NCBI GenBank assembly: GCA_944392105.1
Contig: CALXVM010000011.1
Span: 1-56,510, forward strand
Direction: 5' to 3'
From: an uncultured Clostridia bacterium
GTDB lineage: Bacteria; Bacillota; Clostridia; TANB77; CAG-508
Length of the DNA: 56,510 nt
Part shown: piece by piece, positions 1 to 8,887 of the stretch
Position numbering within the stretch: position 1 is the first letter of the stretch
How the letters are laid out: each line of letters starts with the position of its first letter
Program-made: the position numbers and the translations under genes
Notes under the pieces: model-generated
Told to the model about the DNA's origin: nothing
The model's database searches: none
Seen by the model: the letters and a program-made list of their open reading frames with translations, nothing else

Positions 1-71
1 AATCAACCAGATTTTATTTTCTGATTGATTTTGTATCAACTCTGTTCTATTAGTTCGAACAGATACGTCAT

Positions 72-155
72 TGGTGCGGATGAAGGGACTCGAACCCCCA
101 CGCCGTTGGCACTGGTTCCTAAGACCAGCGCGTCTGCCAGTTTCGCCACATCCGC
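72..155 (-). tRNA. tRNA-Leu (anticodon TAG)
   Basis: Read on the minus strand, a 7-bp acceptor stem GCGGATG/CATCCGC closes a cloverleaf with discriminator A and an encoded CCA (positions 74-72). The anticodon loop is CTTAGGA, which gives anticodon UAG and decodes CUN leucine. A long variable arm follows the anticodon stem, as expected for a class II leucine tRNA, and the T-arm contains GGTTCGAGTCC. A good promoter lies just upstream. Confidence 0.96.
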
Positions 156-177
156 ATTTATTTACTTGACATTTGTT

Positions 178-206
178 ATTGTAGCACATTATACTTTTAT
201 AGTCAA
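178..206 (-). promoter_or_regulatory. sigma-A promoter of tRNA-Leu
   Basis: On the minus strand TTGACT and TACAAT are separated by exactly 17 bases, ending about 23 bases before the tRNA 5' end. This is a near-consensus housekeeping promoter, inferred from sequence only. Confidence 0.75.
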
Positions 207-327
207 GTAAATTTTTTCATTTTTTCGTACGTTTTATTCATGTGGACCAGTATAAATTTTTATCGCTAATAATTTCATTTATCTTTTGTTAAAAATTCTG
301 CTTATTTTTTATTAAGTTATTTTTTGA

Positions 328-2286
328 CTATTTATTTTTATCTACCATTTCATTTAGCTCATCCCACTCAGTCATTTTTTCTTCTATTGTCGCATTTATT
401 TTATCTATTTCTTCCTGCAAATCTTTTAGTTTCAAGTAATCTGTACTATATTCTTCTTTGCTCATCTCTTGTTTTAAATTTGCTATTTCAGCTTCTAGTT
501 TGTTTATTTCTTGTTCCAATTTTTCTATTTTTGCCTTAGCTTTTTTTATTTCTTTATTTATAAAATATTGATTATTGCTTTTCGCGTTTTCTAATTTCTC
601 ATGGCTATATTTTTCGTCTTTTAATGGTTTCTGGTTAGATAAGTTGTTGCCTTCTTGCATATAAGAAACATCGTCTTCATATTCTCTATATTTTTCTTCG
701 TATTCCTCATATGTGCCATCAAAAAATATTACATTTCCTGGCTTAAATACTAATAATGAATCTGCAATTTTATTTACAAAATATCTATCGTGAGAGACAA
801 AAATTAGTGTTCCTTTATATTCTTTTAGTATATTCTCTAGACTCTCTTTTCCTATTATGTCCATGTGATTTGTTGGCTCATCAAGTAATAATAAATTTGG
901 ACCTTTCTTAAATATTTTACACAATTGAAGTCTTGCACGCTCACCACCAGATAGAACTTTTATTTTCTTAAAAACATCTTCTCCTGAAAATAAAAATGTG
1001 CCTAATATTGTTCTAATTTGCGTTGTTGTTAACTCTGGAAATGTCTCGTAAAAGTCGTCAAAAACTGTATTTTCTGGATTTTTAAATTCTATTTGTTGGT
1101 CAAAATATTGCCTGTCTACATGATAGCCATATTCAAAACTGCCATCTATTTTAGGAATATTACCATTTAAAGTTTTTAAAAGCGTCGATTTTCCTATTCC
1201 ATTTTCTCCTATTATTGCAAGTTTTTGACCTTTATATAAATTAAATGATACCTTTTGAATAGGCTTACCATACCCTATTTCTAAGTCTTTAACAGTAAGT
1301 ACACTTTTTCCACTCTCCATTTTTATATTAAAATTTAAATGGAATGTTTTTAAGTCATATTTATTAGGCTCTTCTATTATTTGCATCTGTTCTATCTTTT
1401 TTAGTTTAGATAAAGCCATTTTGGCTTTCGTAGGTTTATATCTAAACCTATCTGCAATAGCTTGTAGTCTTTTTATCTCTGTTTGTTGATATTCATAATC
1501 TTTTAATTGTTTCTCATAGTTAATTCTTTTCTGCTTTTCAAATTCTGTATAATTTCCTATGTATTCTGTCATTGTTGCATACTCTATTTCATATACCTTA
1601 TTTACTATTCTATCTAAAAACATTCTGTCATGAGAAACAATTACAACAGATTTCGTATAATTTTTTAAATAATTTTCAAGCCATTCTATTGCAGTTATGT
1701 CTAAATGATTTGTAGGTTCATCTAAAAGTAAAATATCTGGCTTACTTAACAAAAGTTTTAAAAATGCCACTTTGGTTCTTTGTCCACCAGAAAATTGGTC
1801 CATTGTTTTGCTTTTGTCAATTTCTGTAAAGCCAAATTTCTTTAAAGCTACCTCATATTCTTTTTTATAAGTATATCCACCTATTATATTAAATTTATCC
1901 AATGCCTCTGTGTACTCTTTTATTAATTTTTGATTTGTATTATCTTGCATTTCGTTTGCTAATCTCGCAATTTTGTTTTCTAAATTTAAAATTGGTTCAT
2001 ACACTTTCAAAATTTCTTCTATTAATGTTTTAGAAGAATCTTCAAATTCCATTTGCTTTAAAAAGCCTATAATAGGATTTCCTTGTCTGTATATATTAAA
2101 TTTTTCTTCTCCTATGCCTTCTTCAAACATAGAATTATCTACTATAGCATTTAGAAGTGTGCTTTTTCCGCTTCCATTTCTACCTACAATAGCTATTTTA
2201 TCTTTTTCTTTTATCTCAAAATTTATTTCTTCTAAAATTGTTTCAGCTCCATATGATATTGAGCCATTTACTATTCTGTAATTCAT
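328..2286 (-). CDS. ABC-F family ATP-binding protein
   Basis: A 652-residue soluble protein with two ABC ATPase domains in tandem and no membrane segments, which is the ABC-F layout. The first domain has Walker A GRNGSGKST (residues 35-43), signature FSGGQ and Walker B DEPTNHLD. The second has GENGIGKST (about residue 360), LSGGERARLQL and DEPTNHMD. A charged linker between the domains, rich in Lys and Tyr, is the family's P-site tRNA interaction motif. The last ~110 residues form a Lys/Glu-rich coiled coil, as in YdiF/Uup-type members. ABC-F proteins act on the ribosome E site, as translation factors or in antibiotic protection; nothing here separates those roles. The start is preceded by AAAGAGGAAAAA and by its own promoter. 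It is monocistronic, followed by tRNA-Leu. Confidence 0.93.
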   Translation of the reverse strand: MNYRIVNGSISYGAETILEEINFEIKEKDKIAIVGRNGSGKSTLLNAIVDNSMFEEGIGEEKFNIYRQGNPIIGFLKQMEFEDSSKTLIEEILKVYEPILNLENKIARLANEMQDNTNQKLIKEYTEALDKFNIIGGYTYKKEYEVALKKFGFTEIDKSKTMDQFSGGQRTKVAFLKLLLSKPDILLLDEPTNHLDITAIEWLENYLKNYTKSVVIVSHDRMFLDRIVNKVYEIEYATMTEYIGNYTEFEKQKRINYEKQLKDYEYQQTEIKRLQAIADRFRYKPTKAKMALSKLKKIEQMQIIEEPNKYDLKTFHLNFNIKMESGKSVLTVKDLEIGYGKPIQKVSFNLYKGQKLAIIGENGIGKSTLLKTLNGNIPKIDGSFEYGYHVDRQYFDQQIEFKNPENTVFDDFYETFPELTTTQIRTILGTFLFSGEDVFKKIKVLSGGERARLQLCKIFKKGPNLLLLDEPTNHMDIIGKESLENILKEYKGTLIFVSHDRYFVNKIADSLLVFKPGNVIFFDGTYEEYEEKYREYEDDVSYMQEGNNLSNQKPLKDEKYSHEKLENAKSNNQYFINKEIKKAKAKIEKLEQEINKLEAEIANLKQEMSKEEYSTDYLKLKDLQEEIDKINATIEEKMTEWDELNEMVDKNK

Positions 2287-2351
2287 TTTTTCCTCTTTAA
2301 TCTTCTATATTTTTTCTCTTATTTTAATACACCTATATTTTATAGTTTTAT

Positions 2352-2380
2352 ATAATATCATATTTGTATATAATTGTAAA
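2352..2380 (-). promoter_or_regulatory. promoter of the ABC-F gene
   Basis: On the minus strand TTTACA and TATTAT are 17 bases apart, about 65 bases upstream of the ABC-F start codon. It is a reasonable sigma-A promoter, and the ~60-base leader shows no recognisable riboswitch. Confidence 0.55.
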
Positions 2381-2438
2381 TTATTTGTATTTTTAACTTA
2401 TATAGAATTTTATATATTAATTATCTTAGTATCGAAAA

Positions 2439-2531
2439 GAAATTGGGACCAGATCCCAATTTCTTCTTTTAGGAAATTTAGATCAGATCTTAATTTACGC
2501 TTTTTGGAAAAAATGATCTGGTCCCAATTTC
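2439..2531. repeat. GGGACCAGATC palindromic intergenic repeat, copy 1
   Basis: The sequence begins GAAATTGGGACCAGATC and ends with its inverted counterpart GATCTGGTCCCAATTTC, with a degenerate internal copy (AGATCAGATCT) between them. The right end lies one base from the TAA stop of trxA (2533-2535). Related copies lie at 21100, 41049 and 45726. The palindromes could fold into bidirectional terminator-like hairpins. It resembles a REP-like element; no mobilising gene is visible in the window. Confidence 0.8.
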
Positions 2532-2532
2532 T

Positions 2533-2847
2533 TTATAATTTTATTATTCTTATTAAATCGCCTTTTCCTTGTACTCCTACTGTTGTTCCAGTCTCTGTAC
2601 CATTTTTAAAACATTTAAAAGTTGGTATACTCATAACATTATATTTTTCTGCTAAGTCTGGGCATTCATCTATATTTATTTTTGCAAATTTAACTTCGTT
2701 TCCCATTTCTTTTTCTAGTTCTTCTACAACTGGTGCCATCATTCTACATGGTCCACACCATTCTGCCCAAAAATCAACCAATACTGGCTTTTCTGATTTT
2801 AATACCTCGTTTTCAAAATTTTCACTTGTTAAATTTATAACTGACAT
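2533..2847 (-). CDS. trxA: thioredoxin
   Basis: A 104-residue cytosolic thioredoxin with the redox-active WCGPC motif at residues 30-34 and the cis-proline in the SIPTF segment. It reduces protein disulfides using electrons from its reductase. The gene starts 16 bases after the trxB stop with a strong AAGGAGG site, so trxB-trxA is an operon and supplies its own reductant. Length and motifs are canonical. A palindromic repeat element lies immediately after the stop codon and may serve as the operon's terminator. Confidence 0.97.
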   Translation of the reverse strand: MSVINLTSENFENEVLKSEKPVLVDFWAEWCGPCRMMAPVVEELEKEMGNEVKFAKINIDECPDLAEKYNVMSIPTFKCFKNGTETGTTVGVQGKGDLIRIIKL

Positions 2848-2863
2848 CTTTCATTCCTCCTTT

Positions 2864-3724
2864 TTATTTCTTACCATTTTTTATCTTGTTAATTATTTCT
2901 AAGCCTACCTTTGTGCCTTCATATGTAGCTTTGCTTATTTGTAAAATTCCTCCTGTACAATCTCCACAAGCATATAATCCTGGTACATTAGTTTCTAAAT
3001 TTTCATTTACTACTATATTATTGTTTTCCACTCGTGCTCCAATTTTTCTTGCCAAATCATTTGTACTTGCTGTGCCAATAGCCACAAATATACCATTTAC
3101 TTTTTCTTTTGTATCATCATCAAATACAACTTCGTCTACTTTGTCATAACCTCTTACTTCTCTTATTTTTTTCTCATTTACGTTTAAATCTATGTCTCTA
3201 TTTTCTACTAATTTTTCATTGTTGGTTAAGAGAGTAACAGATTTTGCTACTGGCTTAAGTATTTCTGCTTCGTGTATTGCATAGTTTCCACTTCCAAGTA
3301 CTGCTACATTTTTGTTTCTATAAAAAAATGCATCACATATTGCACAATAGCTAACGCCTTTTCCCTCAAATTCTTTTATTCCTCTTATATTTGGAACATT
3401 TCTGCTTACTCCTGTTGCTAGTACTACATATTTTGATTCAAAAACGTTATTTACTGTTGTTACTTCAAACTTTTTTGTATAATTTAATTGAACTACCTCG
3501 TCTTTAACTAGCTCTATGTTTAAGTGTTTAAGCTGTTCTAAACCATTTCTATATAGCTCTTCTCCAGTAATACTTTTAAATCCATAATAATTTTCTATTT
3601 TTTTAGCTTTTTCTAGTGTTCCTGTATCTTTAGCAATTACAAGTACATTTAAGCCTCCTCGTTTAGCATACACAGCTGCTGAAACTCCTGCTGGACCAGC
3701 TCCAATTATTATAACATCATACAT
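2864..3724 (-). CDS. trxB: thioredoxin reductase-like flavoprotein, possibly ferredoxin-dependent
   Basis: A 286-residue flavoprotein disulfide reductase. An N-terminal FAD site (GAGPAGVSAA, from residue 8), redox CAIC motif (127-130) and C-terminal FAD motif YACGDCTGG are all present. The protein is ~25-30 residues shorter than NADPH-dependent TrxB. The second nucleotide site keeps a GSGNYA loop (144-149), but the HRRxxxR motif that binds the NADPH phosphate is not recognisable; the equivalent stretch reads LLTNNEKLVENRD. Short clostridial enzymes without that motif include the ferredoxin-dependent FFTR type, so the electron donor here may be ferredoxin (inference). It is followed directly by trxA. 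The trxB assignment is firm at family level; the donor is uncertain. Confidence 0.88.
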   Translation of the reverse strand: MYDVIIIGAGPAGVSAAVYAKRGGLNVLVIAKDTGTLEKAKKIENYYGFKSITGEELYRNGLEQLKHLNIELVKDEVVQLNYTKKFEVTTVNNVFESKYVVLATGVSRNVPNIRGIKEFEGKGVSYCAICDAFFYRNKNVAVLGSGNYAIHEAEILKPVAKSVTLLTNNEKLVENRDIDLNVNEKKIREVRGYDKVDEVVFDDDTKEKVNGIFVAIGTASTNDLARKIGARVENNNIVVNENLETNVPGLYACGDCTGGILQISKATYEGTKVGLEIINKIKNGKK

Positions 3725-3858
3725 TTTTGTTCTCCCACTTATTAGAATAATAAATACTAATATGATAAATTAATATTTATTAATATGATTATAAAAAGTA
3801 AATTATTATTCTTTTAATCTTTTATTTATAAATCTCTGTTATAGCTAAACTTATTATC

Positions 3859-3900
3859 AAAGCCTTAAACTGACTAATTTTCTGGTCAATTTAAGGCTTT
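3859..3900. terminator. hairpin between DUF1292 and trxB
   Basis: Arms AAAGCCTTAAACTGAC and GTCAATTTAAGGCTTT form a 16-bp stem with one C-A mismatch and a ~10-base loop. It sits just past the stop of the DUF1292 gene. T-tracts on both sides are weak, so it is a probable terminator or mRNA 3' stabiliser rather than a textbook one. Confidence 0.6.
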
Positions 3901-3906
3901 TGTAAT

Positions 3907-4233
3907 TTAGTCTACAAAGTTAAAATCATCTTTAAATTTTTCTTTGAATTTTTCGAATACAGCATTTAATATGTCTTCATCTTCTACACTTACATAAGAT
4001 TCTTCATCTTCATTTTCTGTATCCTCTAATTTTAATATTACTACCTCTCCTGGCTCTTCTGTATCTTCCTCATCTTCTACTGGTAATAATATTACATATT
4101 CTTCTCCATCGTATTCAATTAAGTCTAAGAATTCAAATTCTACTTCGTTTCCTTCTTCATCATTTAATGTTAATATATTGTCTAATTCCTCTCCTTCATT
4201 TTCTGTTGGAATGTTGTTTTTATTCTCGTCCAT
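3907..4233 (-). CDS. DUF1292 family acidic protein (YrzB-like)
   Basis: A very acidic protein of 108 residues. After a disordered N-terminus, the segment LTLNDEEGNEVEFEFLDLIE, then EEYVILLPVED and VVILKLED, matches the DUF1292/YrzB family seen across Firmicutes. The function is unknown. The start is placed at the ATG at 4233, because AAAGGAGA lies at the right distance upstream; an in-frame ATG 15 bases further up would overlap that site. The order ireB-ruvX-DUF1292 is the conserved Firmicute arrangement, although 200 bases of A+T-rich DNA without a gene separate it from ruvX here. Confidence 0.85.
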   Translation of the reverse strand: MDENKNNIPTENEGEELDNILTLNDEEGNEVEFEFLDLIEYDGEEYVILLPVEDEEDTEEPGEVVILKLEDTENEDEESYVSVEDEDILNAVFEKFKEKFKDDFNFVD

Positions 4234-4447
4234 ATTTTCTCCTTTCAAATTTTATATTTATTAAAATTGTATTTCTACAATGTTAAAATCTAATTGAATT
4301 GTTACTTTTATTATTTGTAATTTTATAAAACATATACTAATAAAATTTTTTTAAGCCAAAACGCTAAAAATAATTTATTCTAAAATTAAATTTCTATTTT
4401 GATTTTTTTGTTTCAGTCTATAATCTGTAAGTTATAAATTTATTATT

Positions 4448-4873
4448 CTAATTTTTTCTATTAATATACATTTCCAAAATATATACTGCAGAAATTGTAT
4501 CTACCAAGTCTTTCTTTTTATATTTGTCTATGTTGAGAAAATTCATAGTCTTATGTGCAGCTACAGTTGTAAGTCTTTCGTCTATTTCTACTATTTGTAC
4601 TTTGTTAAACTTACATTTTAGTTTATGTATAAACTTATTTGTTACTTCTGCTCTTTCGGTTTTTGTTCCATTCATGTTAATTGGCATTCCAATTACAAAT
4701 GTATCTATTTCGTATTCTTGCATTATTTCTTCAAGTCTTTTTAAAACTATTTTGTCATTACCTTTATGATGTACTGTTTCTAAGCCTTGAGCAGTAATGC
4801 CTAGCTCATCTGTAATAGCTAGGCCCACTCTACTGTCTCCATAATCTATACCTAATTTTCTCATTTTAATCAT
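4448..4873 (-). CDS. ruvX: RuvX/YqgF family nuclease (putative pre-16S rRNA maturation / Holliday junction resolvase)
   Basis: A 141-residue RNase H-fold protein. The opening [14 protein letters not shown] carries the first catalytic Asp; [11 protein letters not shown] and VEIDERLTT (Glu, Arg) and a late Asp in [11 protein letters not shown] complete the family pattern. In E. coli YqgF acts in 16S rRNA 5' maturation; the resolvase name is historical. The first ATG overlaps the ireB stop (ATGATTAA). A second in-frame ATG at 4864, giving the usual MRKLG N-terminus, is equally possible. It is translationally coupled to ireB. Confidence 0.93.
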   Translation of the reverse strand: MIKMRKLGIDYGDSRVGLAITDELGITAQGLETVHHKGNDKIVLKRLEEIMQEYEIDTFVIGMPINMNGTKTERAEVTNKFIHKLKCKFNKVQIVEIDERLTTVAAHKTMNFLNIDKYKKKDLVDTISAVYILEMYINRKN

Positions 4874-5120
4874 CTATTCCTATATAATTCTTTACCATTT
4901 TTTCCAAAAGCTCGTCTCTTTCTACTTGTCTTATTAGGTTTCTTGCATTATTATGACTTGTAATATATGTTGGATCTCCTGATAGTATATATCCAACTAT
5001 TTGATTTATAGGATTATAACCTTTTTCTTCTAAAGCCTTATAAACCTCTCTTAAAATTTCTCTTGCCTTTATACTCTTGTCTCTTTCTACTTTAAAGCTA
5101 ACTGTTTCGTCCATACCCAT
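4866..5120 (-). CDS. ireB: IreB family regulatory phosphoprotein
   Basis: An 84-residue protein of the IreB (formerly DUF965/YrzL) family. It begins [12 protein letters not shown] after a short extension, has a helical core ([21 protein letters not shown]) and the conserved [10 protein letters not shown] segment. In Enterococcus IreB is phosphorylated by the PASTA kinase IreK and influences cephalosporin tolerance; no kinase is in this window. An AAAGGAGG site precedes the start, and the stop overlaps ruvX. The upstream neighbour in many Firmicutes is alaS; here it is the GAF/GGDEF-like gene instead. Confidence 0.92.
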   Translation of the reverse strand: MGMDETVSFKVERDKSIKAREILREVYKALEEKGYNPINQIVGYILSGDPTYITSHNNARNLIRQVERDELLEKMVKNYIGIDD

Positions 5121-5135
5121 AACGCATAACCTCCT

Positions 5136-6227
5136 TTATAAATTATTTATATCATTTTCTTTTGGATTTGCAGAGTCTAAATACTCTTCCAGTTTTTTTG
5201 TTACTCCATCTAAAGCTGTTCCTTTATAGTATGTTGAAAGAACAACATTTATTATTGGAGTAGCAAATTCTTCTGTTTCGTCCGGATTTTCTCCTGCCTT
5301 TGGTATTTCTAAACTCTCAATTCTTTGTTTCATATCTTTCATAAAATCCGCAACTGTATTTGTTTCTATTCCAGAAAATACAATCGCAAATTTTGGTCCC
5401 ATATATCTTACAAAGATATATTCTTCTGAAATATTATTGCTAATAACGTTGCAAACTTCTGTAATAACATTATTTCCTGTTTCTCTATTAAACTCGTTGT
5501 TAATTTCTACTAAATTTATTATTTTAAACATACAAACTGTTGAAGTTGTATATTTATCTATAACTTTTTTAGCGTCTCCGTATAAGTACTCTGCTGTTTT
5601 TAGTTTACTAAATTGGTCATCTCTAACAATATTTTCTAATGTATCTTGAGTTTGAACAGTTTTTAATACCGCAACAATATTAGTTTTTATAACCTCTAGC
5701 ATTGTTACATCAACATTGTCAAATTCGTGAGGTCTACCACCTTCTATAATCCAGTAACCTATATATACATTGTCTATATATAAAGGGAAAAACATAGCAG
5801 ATTTTGCTCTTCCAAATTCCATTTTTTGATATGGTAGTCTTTCTCCTTCTTTGTCTATTGTTATATATTTTGGTACAGCAGTCTCTATACTTTCTTTAAA
5901 AATGTCTTCGCTATTTAAGTTACTTAATGTTTCCCAATGTTTTTCTTCTACATTAGATGCTCTTACTACATATTCTGCTCCATTATATGTTACAATTGTT
6001 GAATATTTTATTTCGTATTTTTCAATTAAAATATTATTTATTTTTTCTAGCTTTTCATTAGTAGAAGTGCATTCTCCTAATGTGTTCATAAAGTCTTGCA
6101 ATATATTCAAATTTGTTATTTTTTGATTAATATTGTTAAAACTTTGTATTTTCTTGTGAATAGACATATTGTAGAACATTAATACTGCTATTATTACTAC
6201 TAACAATACAATCACTGCTATTATCAA
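5136..6227 (-). CDS. membrane-anchored GAF protein with degenerate GGDEF domain
   Basis: A 363-residue protein. Residues 1-20 are a hydrophobic anchor. Residues ~40-190 look like a GAF sensor domain, including AMFFPLYIDNVYIGYWIIEGG. Residues ~200-340 follow the GGDEF fold, but the catalytic motif has decayed: VRYMGPKFAI (residues 273-282) stands where active enzymes have RxGGDEFAI, so cyclic-di-GMP synthesis is unlikely. It may bind a nucleotide or act as a scaffold (inference). The TTG start is supported by GAGGTG eight bases upstream. It lies 34 bases after the CpaE-like gene and 15 before ireB, so it is probably co-transcribed with both. Confidence 0.72.
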   Translation of the reverse strand: MIIAVIVLLVVIIAVLMFYNMSIHKKIQSFNNINQKITNLNILQDFMNTLGECTSTNEKLEKINNILIEKYEIKYSTIVTYNGAEYVVRASNVEEKHWETLSNLNSEDIFKESIETAVPKYITIDKEGERLPYQKMEFGRAKSAMFFPLYIDNVYIGYWIIEGGRPHEFDNVDVTMLEVIKTNIVAVLKTVQTQDTLENIVRDDQFSKLKTAEYLYGDAKKVIDKYTTSTVCMFKIINLVEINNEFNRETGNNVITEVCNVISNNISEEYIFVRYMGPKFAIVFSGIETNTVADFMKDMKQRIESLEIPKAGENPDETEEFATPIINVVLSTYYKGTALDGVTKKLEEYLDSANPKENDINNL

Positions 6228-6261
6228 AAGTTATCACCTCACTTAATTGCAATAAGTATAG

Positions 6262-8883
6262 TTAAAAATTATTTTTCATTTTATTTAAAGTATCATTCAT
6301 GCTACTATTAAAAGTTGTATTATTTTTATAACTTCCAAGACCTGGTTTTGCTGGTTTTTTACCAGAATCTTTTGAAATTAATGGATATACCATATTTGAT
6401 AGCTTTGATAAAGCAAGCATAAAGTTTTTTGAATATCCATTTGTTGTTATTTTACAATTTACTAAACCTTCTAAATATTTTGAATATGTTTGATCTTCAA
6501 AAGGAATAACACAATAAGGTACTTCGTCTTTGTTAAATAACTCTGTCATAAATGACATGGCTGGGTCATTATAAAATGCCATTCCTCCTATAATTGTTCT
6601 ATCTGTTATGCTTTTGACTCTCAAAACCTTATTTAGTACTATTTTTAGCTTAGACTGATCTAACACATTCTTTGATTTTAAATCTCTTAAAAATGCTGTA
6701 AGAGGTTGAATTGTTAATACATCATAAGTTTGTACTAAATATATTTCTTGTACTATCTTAAAATATTCTATGTTTGTATCAAAGTCACAATCTAATATAA
6801 CTAAAGAATAGTTGCTTACCAATGTTTGCATAATATTTTGTGCATCATTTATATCTCCATTTTCACCTGGAAGTGTTGTGTACACATCTAAGTTTTTGCT
6901 AACACTTATTCCTGCTGGATTTCCTCTTCTTAAATTATCTATACAAGAAAAAGCTTTTTTCCTTAAGTCTTCTTCATTTTCTGTGTAAATATAATATGCA
7001 TTTTTGTTTTTAGTTAAATCTAAAATTGCTGTTTTTATTCCACTTTGAGAAATTACATCTGCTAAATTATTTACTAAAAATGATGTACCATTTTTTGAAG
7101 TTCCAAGAAATGCAACTGCTTTTTTGTCGCTTGTAAATAGCCTTGTAAAGTCTACATTTGTATTTTGTGTGTATTGCAAATCTTGTCTTTGATTATTTGG
7201 AGTATAGCTATTTTGTGAAAAATTATTTTGGCTGTAATTGTTTTGGTTATATCCATTTGAATTGTAATTATTTTGTGAATTTGGCATATAACTATTACTA
7301 TTTTGCATATTATAATTCTGTGCACTATAGTTTTGACTTTGTGCATTTATGCTATTATCTTGCTCATCTTCGTCCTCTATACCAGGAAGAATTGTCTCAG
7401 TTTGCACTTGATTATTGTTTACTGCTTGAGGATATTCTGTATTTGATTCGTCATCGTCTAAGTCAAATAAATTTACACTAGGCTGAGCATTGTTATTTGA
7501 TACAATATTTTCATATCCACTATTTACATTATTTGTATTATTTACTGTTTCAGTTTCTGTTGCTGTAATTGGCTGTGGTTGAACTTTTTTAGGTCTTCCC
7601 CTTCCTCTCTTTGGTTGTGCAACTTCATCAGTAGTTGTATTAACATCCTCAAATCCTGGTAAAACTGTTGAGTCTACTGTAGGTGTAGCATTCTTTTTAG
7701 GTCTACCTCTTCCTCTTTTTGGTTGAACTGGCTGTTCTGCAGTTTCGGCTACATCTCCTCCTGATTCAATCATTCCCTTTAGTTCTTCTTTTATAGATGC
7801 CAATGGGTCGTCGTCTTGTTGTGTATTTGTCTGCTCTTGGGGATTCATTTGGTTACTTAATATATTTGATTGATTGTTATTATTTTGATTATTGCTTTGG
7901 CTATACATATTATTTGGTACATTAACTTGAGTATTTGAGCTTTCTTCTTCAAACAAAGGATTTTGCTCTATCTTAGTTACTCTATTTATATTCATTGTAC
8001 CTGGAACTACCACTGGTTTTGTTAATTTATTTTTTTCTAATTGTTTTTGTACTAAATCTAGTTTAGTATTATCAAATTTTGTTGTAGTTTTTTGATTTTT
8101 ATACTTTTCTGCTGATTCTTTATACGCTGGCTCTTTATATTTTGTTTGTTTTTCCTTTACTTGTGGTGCAGATATAACCTTTGCAGGCCCTCCCATCATA
8201 ACTTCTTGATATTTAGGGCACTCTGCCTCTAATACTGCTTTTACATTAAGTGGTAAAAATTTTGCTATTACTTTTAATTGTGCATCTGTATATTGTGATG
8301 CGATACTGTTAAAACTGTCTACATATTTTTCTTCATTTTTTCCAAGTCTTTTATAATGCATTAAAATGTTTTGTATTTCTACTTTGCTAACATCGTTTTC
8401 ATTTTCTGACTTATAATCTGCATCATCTGAATCTATTCTATAATAAATTTTAGCTTCTTTTTTAGTACGTGGAATATTTATTAATTTGCATACATTTGTT
8501 ATTGTCCTGTCTTGTCCTAATAAAGCACTATAAATTCCAATACTAAACAATTTTACTAAAATTGGGTCTGACTTACTTCTTCTGTCTGTACAAATTAAAA
8601 TTATTGGAATATCCTCTCCAGAAGTATTTGATGCCTCATCACTTATTTTATCCAATTTATCAAAAATAAACTTATCCATTACATCATAATTATTATTAGA
8701 AAACATTTCCAAGTCTTCACCAATAACTATTCTGTCATATGATTTATCCTCTTGTAACTCTTTTAATAATGCATTAAAATAATAAACATTTTTACTAGAA
8801 ATTAATTCTCTATAATCTTGTTGATATTTCTTTATAATTGAATCTGATATATGTTCATTGTTTACTGCAAACAATACCTTCAT
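6262..8883 (-). CDS. CpaE/MinD-like ATPase with N-terminal receiver-like domain and AT-hook linker
   Basis: An 873-residue multidomain protein. Residues 1-140 resemble a receiver or Rossmann domain with no obvious phosphoacceptor triad, followed by a helical segment to ~225. Residues ~230-580 are low-complexity linker, Asn/Gln rich, with two identical KRGRGRPKK AT-hook motifs (389-397, 425-433) and two LPGxED motifs (408-412, 499-503). Residues ~585-873 form a MinD/CpaE-type P-loop domain, but the Walker A is deviant: GTSKNGTS (594-601) instead of KGGxGKT/S. The best guess is a pilus-localisation or assembly regulator related to CpaE. Its GGAGGGG site lies within the end of the preceding small membrane protein gene, four bases away, so the two are tightly coupled. 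Protein-level function is inferred. Confidence 0.68.
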   Translation of the reverse strand: MKVLFAVNNEHISDSIIKKYQQDYRELISSKNVYYFNALLKELQEDKSYDRIVIGEDLEMFSNNNYDVMDKFIFDKLDKISDEASNTSGEDIPIILICTDRRSKSDPILVKLFSIGIYSALLGQDRTITNVCKLINIPRTKKEAKIYYRIDSDDADYKSENENDVSKVEIQNILMHYKRLGKNEEKYVDSFNSIASQYTDAQLKVIAKFLPLNVKAVLEAECPKYQEVMMGGPAKVISAPQVKEKQTKYKEPAYKESAEKYKNQKTTTKFDNTKLDLVQKQLEKNKLTKPVVVPGTMNINRVTKIEQNPLFEEESSNTQVNVPNNMYSQSNNQNNNNQSNILSNQMNPQEQTNTQQDDDPLASIKEELKGMIESGGDVAETAEQPVQPKRGRGRPKKNATPTVDSTVLPGFEDVNTTTDEVAQPKRGRGRPKKVQPQPITATETETVNNTNNVNSGYENIVSNNNAQPSVNLFDLDDDESNTEYPQAVNNNQVQTETILPGIEDEDEQDNSINAQSQNYSAQNYNMQNSNSYMPNSQNNYNSNGYNQNNYSQNNFSQNSYTPNNQRQDLQYTQNTNVDFTRLFTSDKKAVAFLGTSKNGTSFLVNNLADVISQSGIKTAILDLTKNKNAYYIYTENEEDLRKKAFSCIDNLRRGNPAGISVSKNLDVYTTLPGENGDINDAQNIMQTLVSNYSLVILDCDFDTNIEYFKIVQEIYLVQTYDVLTIQPLTAFLRDLKSKNVLDQSKLKIVLNKVLRVKSITDRTIIGGMAFYNDPAMSFMTELFNKDEVPYCVIPFEDQTYSKYLEGLVNCKITTNGYSKNFMLALSKLSNMVYPLISKDSGKKPAKPGLGSYKNNTTFNSSMNDTLNKMKNNF

Positions 8884-8887
8884 TAGT

